Positions 16,581 through 23,796 of a stretch of DNA of 64,000 bases are shown piece after piece. Under the pieces are notes generated by a model. The model saw only the letters and a program-made list of their open reading frames with translations, made no database searches and had not been told where the DNA came from. The DNA is from Planomonospora parontospora (GTDB taxonomy: Bacteria > Actinomycetota > Actinomycetes > Streptosporangiales > Streptosporangiaceae), in contig BMQD01000005.1 in assembly GCA_014647935.1 (NCBI GenBank), positions 209,676 through 273,675 on the forward strand, read 5' to 3'. A program made the translations under genes and the position numbers. The first letter of the stretch is position 1. The number at the start of each line of letters is the position of its first letter.

Positions 16581-16615
16581 AGCGAGACCGTGCGTCAAGA
16601 CCCGGCAGCCATTCG

Positions 16616-17356
16616 GTGCTAAAAATCTTGGACGTCACCCGACTGTTCCGTCCGAGGAGGTCCCGATGGATACTGCAGACCGAACCCGATCCGGCGGATC
16701 CGCTCAAGCCGTTCAGAAAGGTCGTTCAGCTCGTGCTTGACGAGATCATCGCCCGTTACGACGACATGCTGAGCGATCTGGACACTTTGGCATACACCGT
16801 GACGATCCCTGACTCTGGCATCCTCACGGTTCAGGCTGCCGTACGACGCCTCGGAGCCGATCCCGCCGTGCTACGAGAACTCGGACCGACGGACGTCGGC
16901 GATGGTCTCCACCTCCATGAACCCGGACCGACGGATGCCGGCCGTGGTCTCGACCTCTACCAAGTCGGGGCCGGTATCGTCACCCTGGGCTGGATCGACT
17001 TGGGAGAAGAGCGCCAGGAGATGACCGACCGGCTCGCCGGTGACGGGTTCCGTCATTGGCGTCTGTCGCTCGACATCGAGGGCAACACCGTCATGTACGC
17101 CCGCTATGGAAACGCCGAGGGGTTCCTTGAGCATCCCGAGCCGGGCTGGATCCCCTTCACCCACTGGACGGACCATCTTGGCCCGCTAAGCGCCTACACC
17201 GAACTCTTCCTGAGGGGCTACGACAGCGAGGAGGCGGAGGCGGATGTGGACATCACCGCAGCGTGTCTGGCCGTGATCGAGGTGGAGAGCGGAGTCCGTC
17301 TGGACGATGAGCTGATGGACCGTCCTCATTCGCTGCTGCCAGGCCTGGAAGCTTGA
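16616..17356 (+). CDS. Hypothetical cargo protein with internal duplication (start uncertain)
   Basis: Up to 246 residues from GTG 16616, but the best ribosome site (gaggaggt) precedes an ATG at 16666 in another frame, which encodes only about 24 codons and ends overlapping GTG 16733 of the main frame. Either a short coupled leader, or a frameshifted 5' end with translation now from 16733. The body (EIIARYDDMLSDLDTL..., LSLDIEGNTVMYARYGN) is a soluble alpha/beta protein with no known domain. A 42-bp in-frame tandem duplication at 16882-16965 gives two copies of a GPTDxGxGLxL segment. Confidence 0.6.
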   Translation: MLKILDVTRLFRPRRSRWILQTEPDPADPLKPFRKVVQLVLDEIIARYDDMLSDLDTLAYTVTIPDSGILTVQAAVRRLGADPAVLRELGPTDVGDGLHLHEPGPTDAGRGLDLYQVGAGIVTLGWIDLGEERQEMTDRLAGDGFRHWRLSLDIEGNTVMYARYGNAEGFLEHPEPGWIPFTHWTDHLGPLSAYTELFLRGYDSEEAEADVDITAACLAVIEVESGVRLDDELMDRPHSLLPGLEA

Positions 17357-17373
17357 AGCGAGGGCTTACTGCC

Positions 17374-17400
17374 AAACGCAGCGGCGTTGCCGAATTGTTC
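17374..17400. repeat. Cargo boundary repeat, copy 3 (inverted 16-mer plus direct 12-mer)
   Basis: AAACGCAGCGGCGTTG is the inverse of the 16-mer in copy 2, and the adjoining gccgaattgttc is in direct orientation relative to copy 2, so the unit is rearranged rather than simply inverted. Confidence 0.7.
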
Positions 17401-17472
17401 TTGTAGGGATCAAGGCGACGGCGCTCCGCGCCGCCGCGCGGCCCGCGTCGCGGACCCCGGCCGCGCATGCGG

Positions 17473-17511
17473 CCTGGGGGCCGGTCACGGCCGGGGCCGC
17501 GCTCGGGCCGC
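17473..17511. repeat. Dispersed 39-bp repeat, copy inside the AICE
   Basis: GC-rich segment starting cctgggggccggt; it recurs with about three mismatches at 21673-21711, outside the AICE and next to the ISL3 element. Confidence 0.75.
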
Positions 17512-17544
17512 TAACACAGCTTCGCCGCTGACTGGAGTGACGTC

Positions 17545-18147
17545 ATGAACGTAGAAGAAGATCTAGAAGCAAGAGCGGAACAGATCTTGAAGGAAGTCAG
17601 AAGCGGACGCATGAGGCCCGCGATTATTGCCGACTCGCGTTGCCCTCACAGGAATTGTGGCCGCCTTCTCGCAGCCAGCATCTTACTGCCTGATGGTTAT
17701 TGGCTTTGGTACACCGGTCATCGGTTCTCTCGTGACGAAAGCCTGCGTGCGCTTCACTGGTACTACATGGGGCTTACTGACCCGGAAGAGTGGTCATCCG
17801 AAGCTGAGTACTACGAAAGCGCACGTCAGGCCGCTCTCGAAGATCTACCAGGGCGTGCACGTTTAAATTTCGTCCCCACCATTATGAAGGTGATACCGCC
17901 ATCTAGCAGAAACAATACCAATCCCCTGCCCTTTTGGTTCTATCAAACGGTCTTGCAGGGACCCAAGTGGGTCCCTCGAGATGGCGTTCCCATCTGGGAG
18001 GGGTCGATCGGAGGGATGGGTTTCGTGACCTGCGGTTGTCACAGGGACTACCGGGTGAATGTGCACGAACTGTTCCGTGCGATTGCTGAGCACGCTACCG
18101 ATTCATCCTGGACAAAGCGGAACATCCCGGTCCAGTCGGTAGAGTAG
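17545..18147 (+). CDS. Hypothetical zinc-ribbon-like cargo protein of low GC
   Basis: A 200-residue protein starting at ATG 17545 after ggagtgac. Cysteines form CPHRNC near residue 33 and CGC-HRD near residue 165, suggesting one or two zinc sites. The middle is aromatic-rich (GYWLWYTGHRF, LHWYYMGL). Codon use has many A/T third positions, unlike the backbone, indicating recent acquisition. No homologous domain is recognised. Confidence 0.65.
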   Translation: MNVEEDLEARAEQILKEVRSGRMRPAIIADSRCPHRNCGRLLAASILLPDGYWLWYTGHRFSRDESLRALHWYYMGLTDPEEWSSEAEYYESARQAALEDLPGRARLNFVPTIMKVIPPSSRNNTNPLPFWFYQTVLQGPKWVPRDGVPIWEGSIGGMGFVTCGCHRDYRVNVHELFRAIAEHATDSSWTKRNIPVQSVE

Positions 18148-18230
18148 GCTTGCGTCTACAACTAGAGCTCGCGCGTGACACGCCGCCCCCGTGAGATGAG
18201 CAGCACGGATGAGACCTCAAGGGGTTATCT

Positions 18231-18392
18231 GTGTCCGCCGTCGTTTGGCCTCCTGCTCTGGTAGCGCTGAGTGTCAGCCTCGTCGTTCTCGTCGTCTCGC
18301 TCGTCTCGCTCAAGGGAGCCCAGCCAACCGAGCGCCCTGACATCCTGAAAGCTCTGGCTGGCTTTATCCGAGCCATCATGAATCGTCGGTAG
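18231..18392 (+). CDS. 53-residue single-pass membrane mini-protein
   Basis: GTG start with the ribosome site aaggggtt six bases upstream. One hydrophobic helix (LVALSVSLVVLVVSLVSL) followed by a charged amphipathic tail ending IRAIMNRR. It lies between the low-GC gene and the nested hairpin. It could be a spread-type or toxin-like membrane peptide; this is inference from size and topology only. Confidence 0.5.
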   Translation: MSAVVWPPALVALSVSLVVLVVSLVSLKGAQPTERPDILKALAGFIRAIMNRR

Positions 18393-18480
18393 AGCCAGCT
18401 CCCGGCGGGGGCGCTCCGGCTCCGGGATGATCATCAAGGCGTGCTCCTGACGCCTCTGTCTATCGATGGCTGAGGTAAGG

Positions 18481-18633
18481 CCTGATCATCCCGTCTCCCA
18501 TCGACCCGGGACAAGCCGAGCAGACCGGGGTCACGGGGCCAAGGTCGTTCGTCCAGTGGGGCGCTCCACCTTGGCCCCGTGACCCCGGCCCGCTTCCCCT
18601 GCGGGCGGGTCGACGGCAGACGGGATGATCAGG
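18481..18633. other. Nested 153-nt inverted-repeat structure
   Basis: Three stems are co-linear: outer 16-bp perfect arms (18481-18496 with 18618-18633), a middle 8-bp stem tcgacccg/cgggtcga (18501-18508 with 18606-18613), and an inner 21-bp perfect stem (18525-18545 with 18568-18588) with a 22-nt loop. Internal loops are nearly symmetrical (4/4 and 16/17 nt). This is far larger than an ordinary terminator. Candidates are a single- or double-strand replication origin for the Rep protein, a transfer locus, or a structured RNA. The dnaA fragment begins 24 nt to the right. Confidence 0.8.
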
Positions 18634-18656
18634 CGGGTGAGGTCTGCGCGCTGTAG

Positions 18657-19016
18657 GGGAAGCCGGCGCGGCTGAACCCGAAGTACACCTTCGAGACCTT
18701 CGTCATCGGCTCCAGCAACCGCTTCGCGTACGCCGCCGCGGTCGCGGTGGCCGAGGCCCCGGCCAAGGCGTACAACCCGCTGTTCATCTACGGCGACTCC
18801 GGCCTGGGCAAGACTCACCTGCTGCACGCGATCGGCCACTACGCGCAGAGCCTCTACGACGGCGCGCGGGTGAGATACGTCAGCTCGGAGGAGTTCACCA
18901 ACGACTTCATCAACTCCATCCGCGACCACAAGGCCGACAACTTCCGCGGCCGCTACTGGAAAGCCTGGAGAACCCTTGAGCTGGGGCGGCTTGTGGGTAG
19001 GGGCGGCCGTCCATAG
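18657..19016 (+). pseudogene. Captured fragment of dnaA (start of the AAA+ domain)
   Basis: In frame from 18660 the sequence encodes [18 protein letters not shown], Walker [30 protein letters not shown] and [15 protein letters not shown], matching actinobacterial DnaA domain III at near identity by memory. Homology stops at 18956, just before the Walker B strand; 20 unrelated codons follow to a stop. The N-terminal domains I-II, sensor motifs and DNA-binding domain IV are absent. The only in-frame start is GTG 18747, so translation is doubtful. This is not an AICE gene and looks like chromosomal DNA picked up by the element. Confidence 0.88.
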
Positions 19017-19404
19017 GAGGGCCGGTTTCCCACAGGCTCCACCCACACCCTCGTGGATGAAAAAACAGGACGTGAGCTGCGAAAACGAGGCTCGTCCACA
19101 GTTTCCGCACCCCCTGCTGTGATGACATCTCCTATCTTCCAAGAAGAAACTCAAGACCCATAGAGGGGGTTCCGGGGGATGACAAGCACAGCATGATGGA
19201 TGCTTGCATGGTCACCATAATCGGGGCTGACCTAGCTGCGAAAGGAGCTTTGCCTAGGGGTTGGGGCGCACAAGGTTTGTAGTGCTCACCCAGCCTCACC
19301 CGCGCGAAGGCTGGCGAGGCCGTTCCAAAGTGAACGGCCCCCTGCGCCAACAGGGAGCCGCTCTCACGTCCGATCCACACTGCTAGCAGAAGGAACGTTT
19401 CATC
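19017..19404. other. Non-coding stretch after the dnaA fragment
   Basis: No gene is supported. It holds a near-consensus DnaA box TCGTCCACA (19092-19100) in a locally A/T-richer segment, and two adjacent hairpins at 19318-19339 (ggccgttc/gaacggcc) and 19339-19354 (ccctg/caggg) shortly before the 76-aa gene. Confidence 0.5.
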
Positions 19405-19635
19405 ATGAGGTTATTCCAGCCATCCTCGCAGGCTAACAACCAACCTGCTACTGAACCACCGCGGCTTCCTCACCGCTGGGTGACGATCCTCGGCTTCTCA
19501 GGGCTCACCGGTGTAGCAGTCGGAGGGGTGACGGGCTTTGCAGTCGGTGGCATCACCGGGCTGGGGACTGGCTTGGCTACAGGCATTGGAATCGCTGTAG
19601 CAGTGGCGACATGGCTTCAGAAGGCCATTGACTAA
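19405..19635 (+). CDS. 76-residue glycine-rich membrane protein
   Basis: ATG with aagga nine bases upstream. A polar Asn/Pro-rich N-terminus (about 1-25) precedes one long hydrophobic stretch of about 45 residues packed with Gly repeats (GVAVGGVTGFAVGGITG, LGTGLATGIGIAVAV) ending TWLQKAID. Such G-x-x-x-G runs occur in helix-packing peptides, bacteriocins and phage lysis or spread proteins. It is the last gene before the right att site. Function unknown. Confidence 0.6.
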   Translation: MRLFQPSSQANNQPATEPPRLPHRWVTILGFSGLTGVAVGGVTGFAVGGITGLGTGLATGIGIAVAVATWLQKAID

Positions 19636-19995
19636 CGCGAGGTGAGCTCGGCGCCCCTCGGCCCTGGTGGTGGTTGGCCCTTCGCTCGACATTGAGAGTG
19701 ATCGGTGGGCCAGATCTCATGCTTCAGTTCTGTCCCATCGATCACCACGAAGATCGCTGGCTGCGGGGATGTTGCAACAGGGGCACACACTGGTTCACAT
19801 CCACACCCGGACAGTACAGCTCAAAGCTCGATTACGAGCTCCCATTACGGCTCGGACGGCCCTGGCGAAGAAGTGGCCGCGTGCCCGTCGCGTGCCCGAT
19901 GGGATGGAGAACAGGAGGGAACAGCGGGGAGCCACGGGGAGCGCGATCAGCGCTGTGATCTGCATCTTCGCTGGTCGCCCATGATCGGTATGCGT
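19636..19995. other. Non-coding right margin of the AICE
   Basis: Open frames here have atypical codon use and no domain. Nothing convincing is seen before the att repeat. Confidence 0.4.
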
Positions 19996-20040
19996 CTTTG
20001 CAAGCAGGATGTCAGGAGTTCGAATCTCCTAGGCTCCACC
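19996..20040 (+). repeat. attR (or attM) 45-bp repeat
   Basis: Exact copy of the 3' half of tRNA-Ala without the final A and without a 5' half, so it is not a second tRNA gene. An integrase remnant with its own terminator follows directly, as int follows attL, which makes this the junction between two elements in tandem. Confidence 0.92.
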
Positions 20041-20048
20041 CCAGCTCA

Positions 20049-20080
20049 AAGGCCACCTCCCATGATCGGGAAGTGGCCTT
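20049..20080. terminator. Hairpin terminator of the integrase remnant (32-bp repeat copy A)
   Basis: Arms aaggccacctccc and gggaagtggcctt with one mismatch and T-run cctttt to the right. The 32 bp are identical to 31544-31575, next to another integrase tail. Confidence 0.8.
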
Positions 20081-20114
20081 TTCGATCTTATGCAGCAGCG
20101 AAATACAGCAACGG

Positions 20115-20374
20115 CTACGAATCCAGCCGGTCACCGAGCTTCTTGAGCGCCTTGCGCGTCTCCTCCGATGAGACCTCGCTGTAGATGTTCATGGTCACCG
20201 AGATCTGACTGTGCCGGAGGATCTGCATGGCCACGCGCGGGTGGACGTCGAGGGCGACGAGGAGCGACGCGCAGGTCTTCCGGGTCGCGTGGACGTTGAC
20301 CTTCCGCACACCCGCCCGGTCGCACGCCCTGGCGAAGCTGCGCCGGAGGTTCGGCTCGGGTGTGTCCAGTTAAC
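20115..20374 (-). pseudogene. Integrase remnant 1: C-terminal part of a tyrosine recombinase
   Basis: Encodes PNLRRSFARACDRAG, VRKVNVHATRKTCASLL, the ILRHSQISVT box and the tyrosine context MNIYSEVSS, ending KALKKLGDRLDS and TAG at 20115. It holds the box II H-x-x-R, the following His and the nucleophile Tyr, but the catalytic first Arg, the core-binding domain and the N-terminus are missing; the frame is cut at 20374 by the ISL3 inverted repeat. It overlaps remnant 2 in content with about 90 percent identity, so they come from two different integrase genes. Confidence 0.88.
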
Positions 20375-21651
20375 GGCTCTGTCCCGTAATCGGTGGTAGC
20401 ACTGGGTAAGGGTCACGGCAGGAGGATGCGGTGGCGAAGAAGGTCGAATCCGGCGCGGCCGTACATCTGTCTCATGATCTTTTTCGTGCGGGTGTTGACG
20501 CCCTCGGTCCGGCCGTTGTGGTGGGGCAGGGTGAGAGCGGCATCGACGGCTGCGCGGTCGAGCTCCAGTCCGTGGGCGAAGCCGTGCAGGTGAGGTAGGT
20601 CGGCAACGCGTGCGGCGGTGATCCAGGCAGTGAGCTTGGCGTCGTTGCCTTCGGCCGGGGTGAGCAGGCCGGCGAAGACACGGATGAGACGGGCGAGTTC
20701 GGTCAGCTCGGGACAGGCGGTGGTGAGATCCCGCAGCAGGTCAGTGTCGGCGTCGCGTAGCCGGTCGGGGCCGGTGAGCAGGAGGCGGGTGAAATGGCGG
20801 GCGGTGATGACGGGCCGGTCGCCTTCGGCTCGGCCCTGGATGAGGTAGCGGTAGAGGAGGTTGAGGCTGCCGGTGTAGCCGAGTTCTGCGATCTCATGGA
20901 ACAGCCGCATCACCGGGACGGCCGGGTCCTCGGCGCGGCGGGCGCGCAGGTGGTCGCGGTAGGGGTCGACGAGGGTCTGCCGGTAGCGCGGAGCGCGGCG
21001 GACTTCCTCGGGTTCGCTCCTGCGGGCGTAGCGTTTGACGGTGTTCAGGGACACGTCGAGTCGGCGGGCGCATTCCAGCAGGCCGACACCCTTGCCGAGG
21101 AGGTCGTGAACCTGCTGCCAGCACTCGCGGTACTCCGACCGCGGGCAGCGGCAGCCGCCTGAGCAGCCGCAACGCGGTCGACCGCGCTACGTGAACGCCC
21201 AAGGCTCTAGACAGCCGGGCACTCGCTCGGCCGGCGAGCTCTCTGACCACCGCGCCCAACTGGTCGGCGAATCGGTTCGTTCGGCGTTGGTAGCGCTCCA
21301 GCAGCCCGGGCACCTGCTCCCGGAACGTCCGCCGCGAGCAGCTCCAGACCGGGCAGGCCATCCGCCGCACCCGCACCGACACCACCACCTGCCGGCCGTC
21401 CATGGGAAGGTCCGCGACCATCCGGCTGCAGAACCCATGTACCCGGTCGGTCGGCGTCGCGCATACCGGACACCGCACGGGATCGTCCCGGGTCCGCGCC
21501 ATCACCCGGATCAGATCGCCCTCGTCCGCCACATCCTCGATGACTAGGGCAGACAATCCCGAAAACACCACACCCGCAAGAGCATCGATCTTCAGCATGC
21601 CCCAGCCTGGCACCGGTGACGTACGGCTACCACCGATTACGGGACAGAGCC
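20375..21651. mobile_element. ISL3-family insertion sequence, internally deleted
   Basis: Bounded by perfect 25-bp terminal inverted repeats (20375-20399 and 21627-21651, beginning ggctctgtcccgtaatc). No 8-bp target duplication is present: the left flank is integrase and the right flank unrelated, so a deletion or recombination occurred next to the IS. At 1277 bp it is shorter than typical members. Confidence 0.88.
20413..21598 (-). pseudogene. ISL3-family transposase, internally deleted and out of frame
   Basis: The N-terminal part from ATG 21598 has the zinc ribbon (CPVC then CPVWSC) and helix-turn-helix region up to PLPAVGVPRVL. It then joins, in a different frame, a C-terminal part (QQVHDLLGKGVGLL..., SLNTVKRYARRS ... 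LPHHNGRTEGVNTRTK) ending at 20413. The intervening DDE segment with the first catalytic Asp is absent, so the protein cannot be active. The C-terminal half still shows the conserved NGRTEGVN motif of the family. Confidence 0.85.
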
Positions 21652-21672
21652 GAAAACCACCGTACAGTCCCG

Positions 21673-21711
21673 CCTGGGGGCCGGTCGCGGCCGGGACCGC
21701 ACTCGGGCCGC
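21673..21711. repeat. Dispersed 39-bp repeat, copy outside the AICE
   Basis: Copy of 17473-17511, 21 bp right of the ISL3 end. It implies that the DNA beyond the IS derives from a second element related to the AICE cargo. Confidence 0.75.
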
Positions 21712-21780
21712 CCGCCGACCACCGTCCCCGCCGCACCGACCGAACTCGCCAGCACGAGCGCCACGCCGTCACAAAGGCCG

Positions 21781-22446
21781 CTACGAAGCCTCCAGAACTT
21801 CCTGGAGCCGCCTCGTGGCTGTCTCAGCGGCGGACTTGGTGAGCGCGGGATCGAACTGGCTCACGTGGCCATCGTGCTCCAACGCGATCAGGGTGTTCCG
21901 CACCCTGATGATCACAATGTCGATCGCAACCATCGACTCCTTGTCCAGATTCCTGCCCGGGAACCCGCTACGGAGCTTGATCCCGTAGACCCTGTCACCG
22001 AGCTTGCCGACCGACAGCTTGCGGATCGTTTCTTTGGTGGCGTCCGTGGTGACCGTGACGCCGCTGCAGTCACGGACCATGACCTTGGCTGCCCGCTCCA
22101 GGGTAGAGATCTTGTCGCGAGTGCCACTCAGGATGTACTCGCTCACCCCCTCCCACTCGTCGTCCTTCCTCAGCCAGGTCGCGGCCTTGGCCCGGTAGAG
22201 CGGAACGATGCCCTTGACCGCTTTGATACAGGCCTTCTTCGAGCCGGTGACTATGTCGTACTGACTGGGGTCTCTGTTCCAGTCCGTGGTGCGGGTGAAG
22301 TCGGTGCCGAGATCCTCCGGAAGAAGAAGGGCGGCTTTAAACTGATCCGGAGACGGTGGTTCGGGAGAGGCCTCCGCCAAAGCAGGGGCCTGTACAAAGA
22401 GCACCCCACATAAGAGGCTGGCGAAAATCGAACGCTTAGTGATCAC
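21781..22446 (-). CDS. Secreted sensor-domain-like protein
   Basis: A 221-residue exported protein: GTG start, signal peptide MITKRSIFASLLCGVLFVQA with cleavage near ALAEA. The mature part begins PPSPDQFKAALLLPEDLGTDF, the opening typical of actinobacterial PknH-C-like extracellular sensor domains, and carries Cys residues (KKACIKAV, VRDCSGV) that may form a disulfide. It has no lipobox. It is flanked by ISL3 and IS3 elements and so may be mobile cargo. Confidence 0.75.
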   Translation of the reverse strand: MITKRSIFASLLCGVLFVQAPALAEASPEPPSPDQFKAALLLPEDLGTDFTRTTDWNRDPSQYDIVTGSKKACIKAVKGIVPLYRAKAATWLRKDDEWEGVSEYILSGTRDKISTLERAAKVMVRDCSGVTVTTDATKETIRKLSVGKLGDRVYGIKLRSGFPGRNLDKESMVAIDIVIIRVRNTLIALEHDGHVSQFDPALTKSAAETATRRLQEVLEAS

Positions 22447-22536
22447 TCTGGTACTTTAACGGCGCTCCCTTAACCAGGACAGGGCTGGTTCGGGAATGGA
22501 GTTGCCCCGGTTCGGTAGACACATCAGGGCTTGCGA

Positions 22537-23443
22537 CTACGCAGCAGCATAGCCGTCTTGATGGACGTTCTTGAGGGCCTGCTGGCGCTCGTACTCGGCT
22601 GGGCTGAGTTGACCGTCGGCCGAATGACGGCGCCGGGGGTTGTAGAACCCCTCGATGTAGGCGAACACCGCCCGCTCGGCCTCCGACCGGGTGCCGAAGG
22701 CCCGCCGGTCGAGCAGCTCGCACTCCAGCGAGGCGAAGAAGCTCTCGGTGATCGCGTTATCGAAGCAGGTCCCGGTTCTCCCCGTCGAGGGACGGACCCC
22801 GGCCTGGGCGCACCGCTGCCCGAAGGCGACCGACGTATATTGACCGCCCTTGTCGCTGTGATGGATCACCCCGGCACTGGGGCGGCGCTGATGGATCGCC
22901 ATCGCCAGCGCGCCGGTGACCAGTTCGGTGCGCATGTGCTCGGCCATCGCCCAGCCGACGATCCGCCGGGAGAACACATCCAAGACCACAGCCAGGTAGA
23001 GGAAGCCCTGCCCGGTCGGCACATACGTGATGTCAGCGGTCCACAGGCGGTTCGGTTCCTCGGCGGTGAACTGGCGCTTGACCAGGTCGGATGCGGCCGC
23101 AGCCCGCCGATCGGGGATCGTGGTACGACAGCCTTTACGGCGGGTCACGCCCGACAGTCCTGCGGTGCGCATCAGCCGGGCCACCCGCTTGCGGCCGATC
23201 CGGATGCCGTCGATCTCGCGCAGGTCGGCGTGGATGCGCGGTGCTCCGTAGATGCCGTCCGACGCGGCGTGGTGCGCGCGGATCTTCCCGGTCAACTCGG
23301 CGTCGCGGCGAGCACGCGCCGACGGACCGCGCTCCCGGCGCCTGCGCCAGGCGTAGTAGCCCTGGCGCGACACACCCTCCCGCCCGGGCCAATAGGGAGA
23401 CGTCGTGGTGGTCGTTCTCCGCACCGATCAGCCGGAACCTCAT
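22537..23443 (-). pseudogene. IS3-family orfB transposase with a frameshift
   Basis: The frame begins at ATG 23443 overlapping the orfA stop (ATGA) with MRFRLIGAENDHHDVSLL, then breaks near 23390; the rest continues in another frame as GVSRQGYYAWRRRRE and the rve integrase core: WTADITYVPTGQGFLYLAVV (first Asp), VIHHSDKGGQYTS (second Asp), CFDNAITESFFASLE (Glu). Catalytic residues are intact but split from the start by a one-base indel, so the copy is probably dead unless recoded. Confidence 0.82.
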
Positions 23444-23727
23444 CTCGGCCGATCCGTCTCCCGTGCGAAGAAAACCGCGGCCTTGCGCAGGATCTCCTTC
23501 TCCTCGCGGAGGATCTTGACCTCGCGGCGCAGCCGGGCCAGCTCGTCTTTTTCGGCGCTGGTCAGGCCGTCGGCACGGCGGCCGTCATCCAGATCGGCCT
23601 GGCGCACCCAGGTACGGATCGACTGAGCAGAAGGCTCGAACTCCCGAGCCAGTTCCTCCGGCGTCCGTCCGGTGCGCACCAGCTCCACCATCTGCCGGCG
23701 AAACTCCGGCGGATAGTTGTTCGGCAC
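23440..23727 (-). CDS. IS3-family orfA (helix-turn-helix)
   Basis: A 95-residue DNA-binding subunit: NNYPPEFRRQMVELVRTGR, the turn EELAREFEPSAQSIRTWVRQ, and a C-terminal leucine-heptad coiled coil DELARLRREVKILREEKEIL for dimerisation. It is intact and overlaps orfB. Confidence 0.9.
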   Translation of the reverse strand: MPNNYPPEFRRQMVELVRTGRTPEELAREFEPSAQSIRTWVRQADLDDGRRADGLTSAEKDELARLRREVKILREEKEILRKAAVFFARETDRPR

Positions 23728-23796
23728 AGCGGACTCCTTCTTCCGGGAACCAGGGTTCTCCAGAGGTCAGGTGTCCACCAAACCGGGTCAACTCCA

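Larger units (their letters stand above)
6792..20040. mobile_element. pSAM2-type actinomycete integrative and conjugative element (AICE), about 13.2 kb
   Basis: Bounded by 45-bp direct repeats, the left one inside tRNA-Ala. It contains the full AICE set: tyrosine integrase, excisionase, RepSA-like replication initiator, single FtsK-type DNA translocase for double-stranded DNA transfer, Pra-type activator, GntR/UTRA repressor, and XRE and Nudix genes. No mating-pore genes are needed in this class. Core genes show no breaks. The distal 4 kb is cargo with lower GC, unknown proteins, a dnaA fragment and repeats. No typical multi-gene spd (spread) cluster was recognised, only two tiny membrane ORFs. 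Confidence 0.92.
22497..23796. mobile_element. IS3-family insertion sequence (1.3 kb)
   Basis: Imperfect terminal inverted repeats of about 26 bp (22497-22522 with 23771-23796; tggagttg..ccggt). It contains orfA and orfB on the minus strand. No 3-4-bp target duplication is seen (gaa versus ctg), and the right end is inside integrase remnant 2, so the left flank has been lost or exchanged. Confidence 0.88.

Noticed and set aside
18747-19016. Functional truncated DnaA protein from GTG 18747
   Set aside because: Lacks Walker B, sensors and DNA-binding domain, no ribosome site; treated as a pseudogene fragment.
19996-20040. A second tRNA-Ala gene
   Set aside because: Only the 3' half is present, without acceptor 5' strand and D-arm; it is an att repeat.
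19705-20184. Protein gene spanning the right att site
   Set aside because: The frame crosses the att repeat and the integrase remnant, has no ribosome site and no domain.
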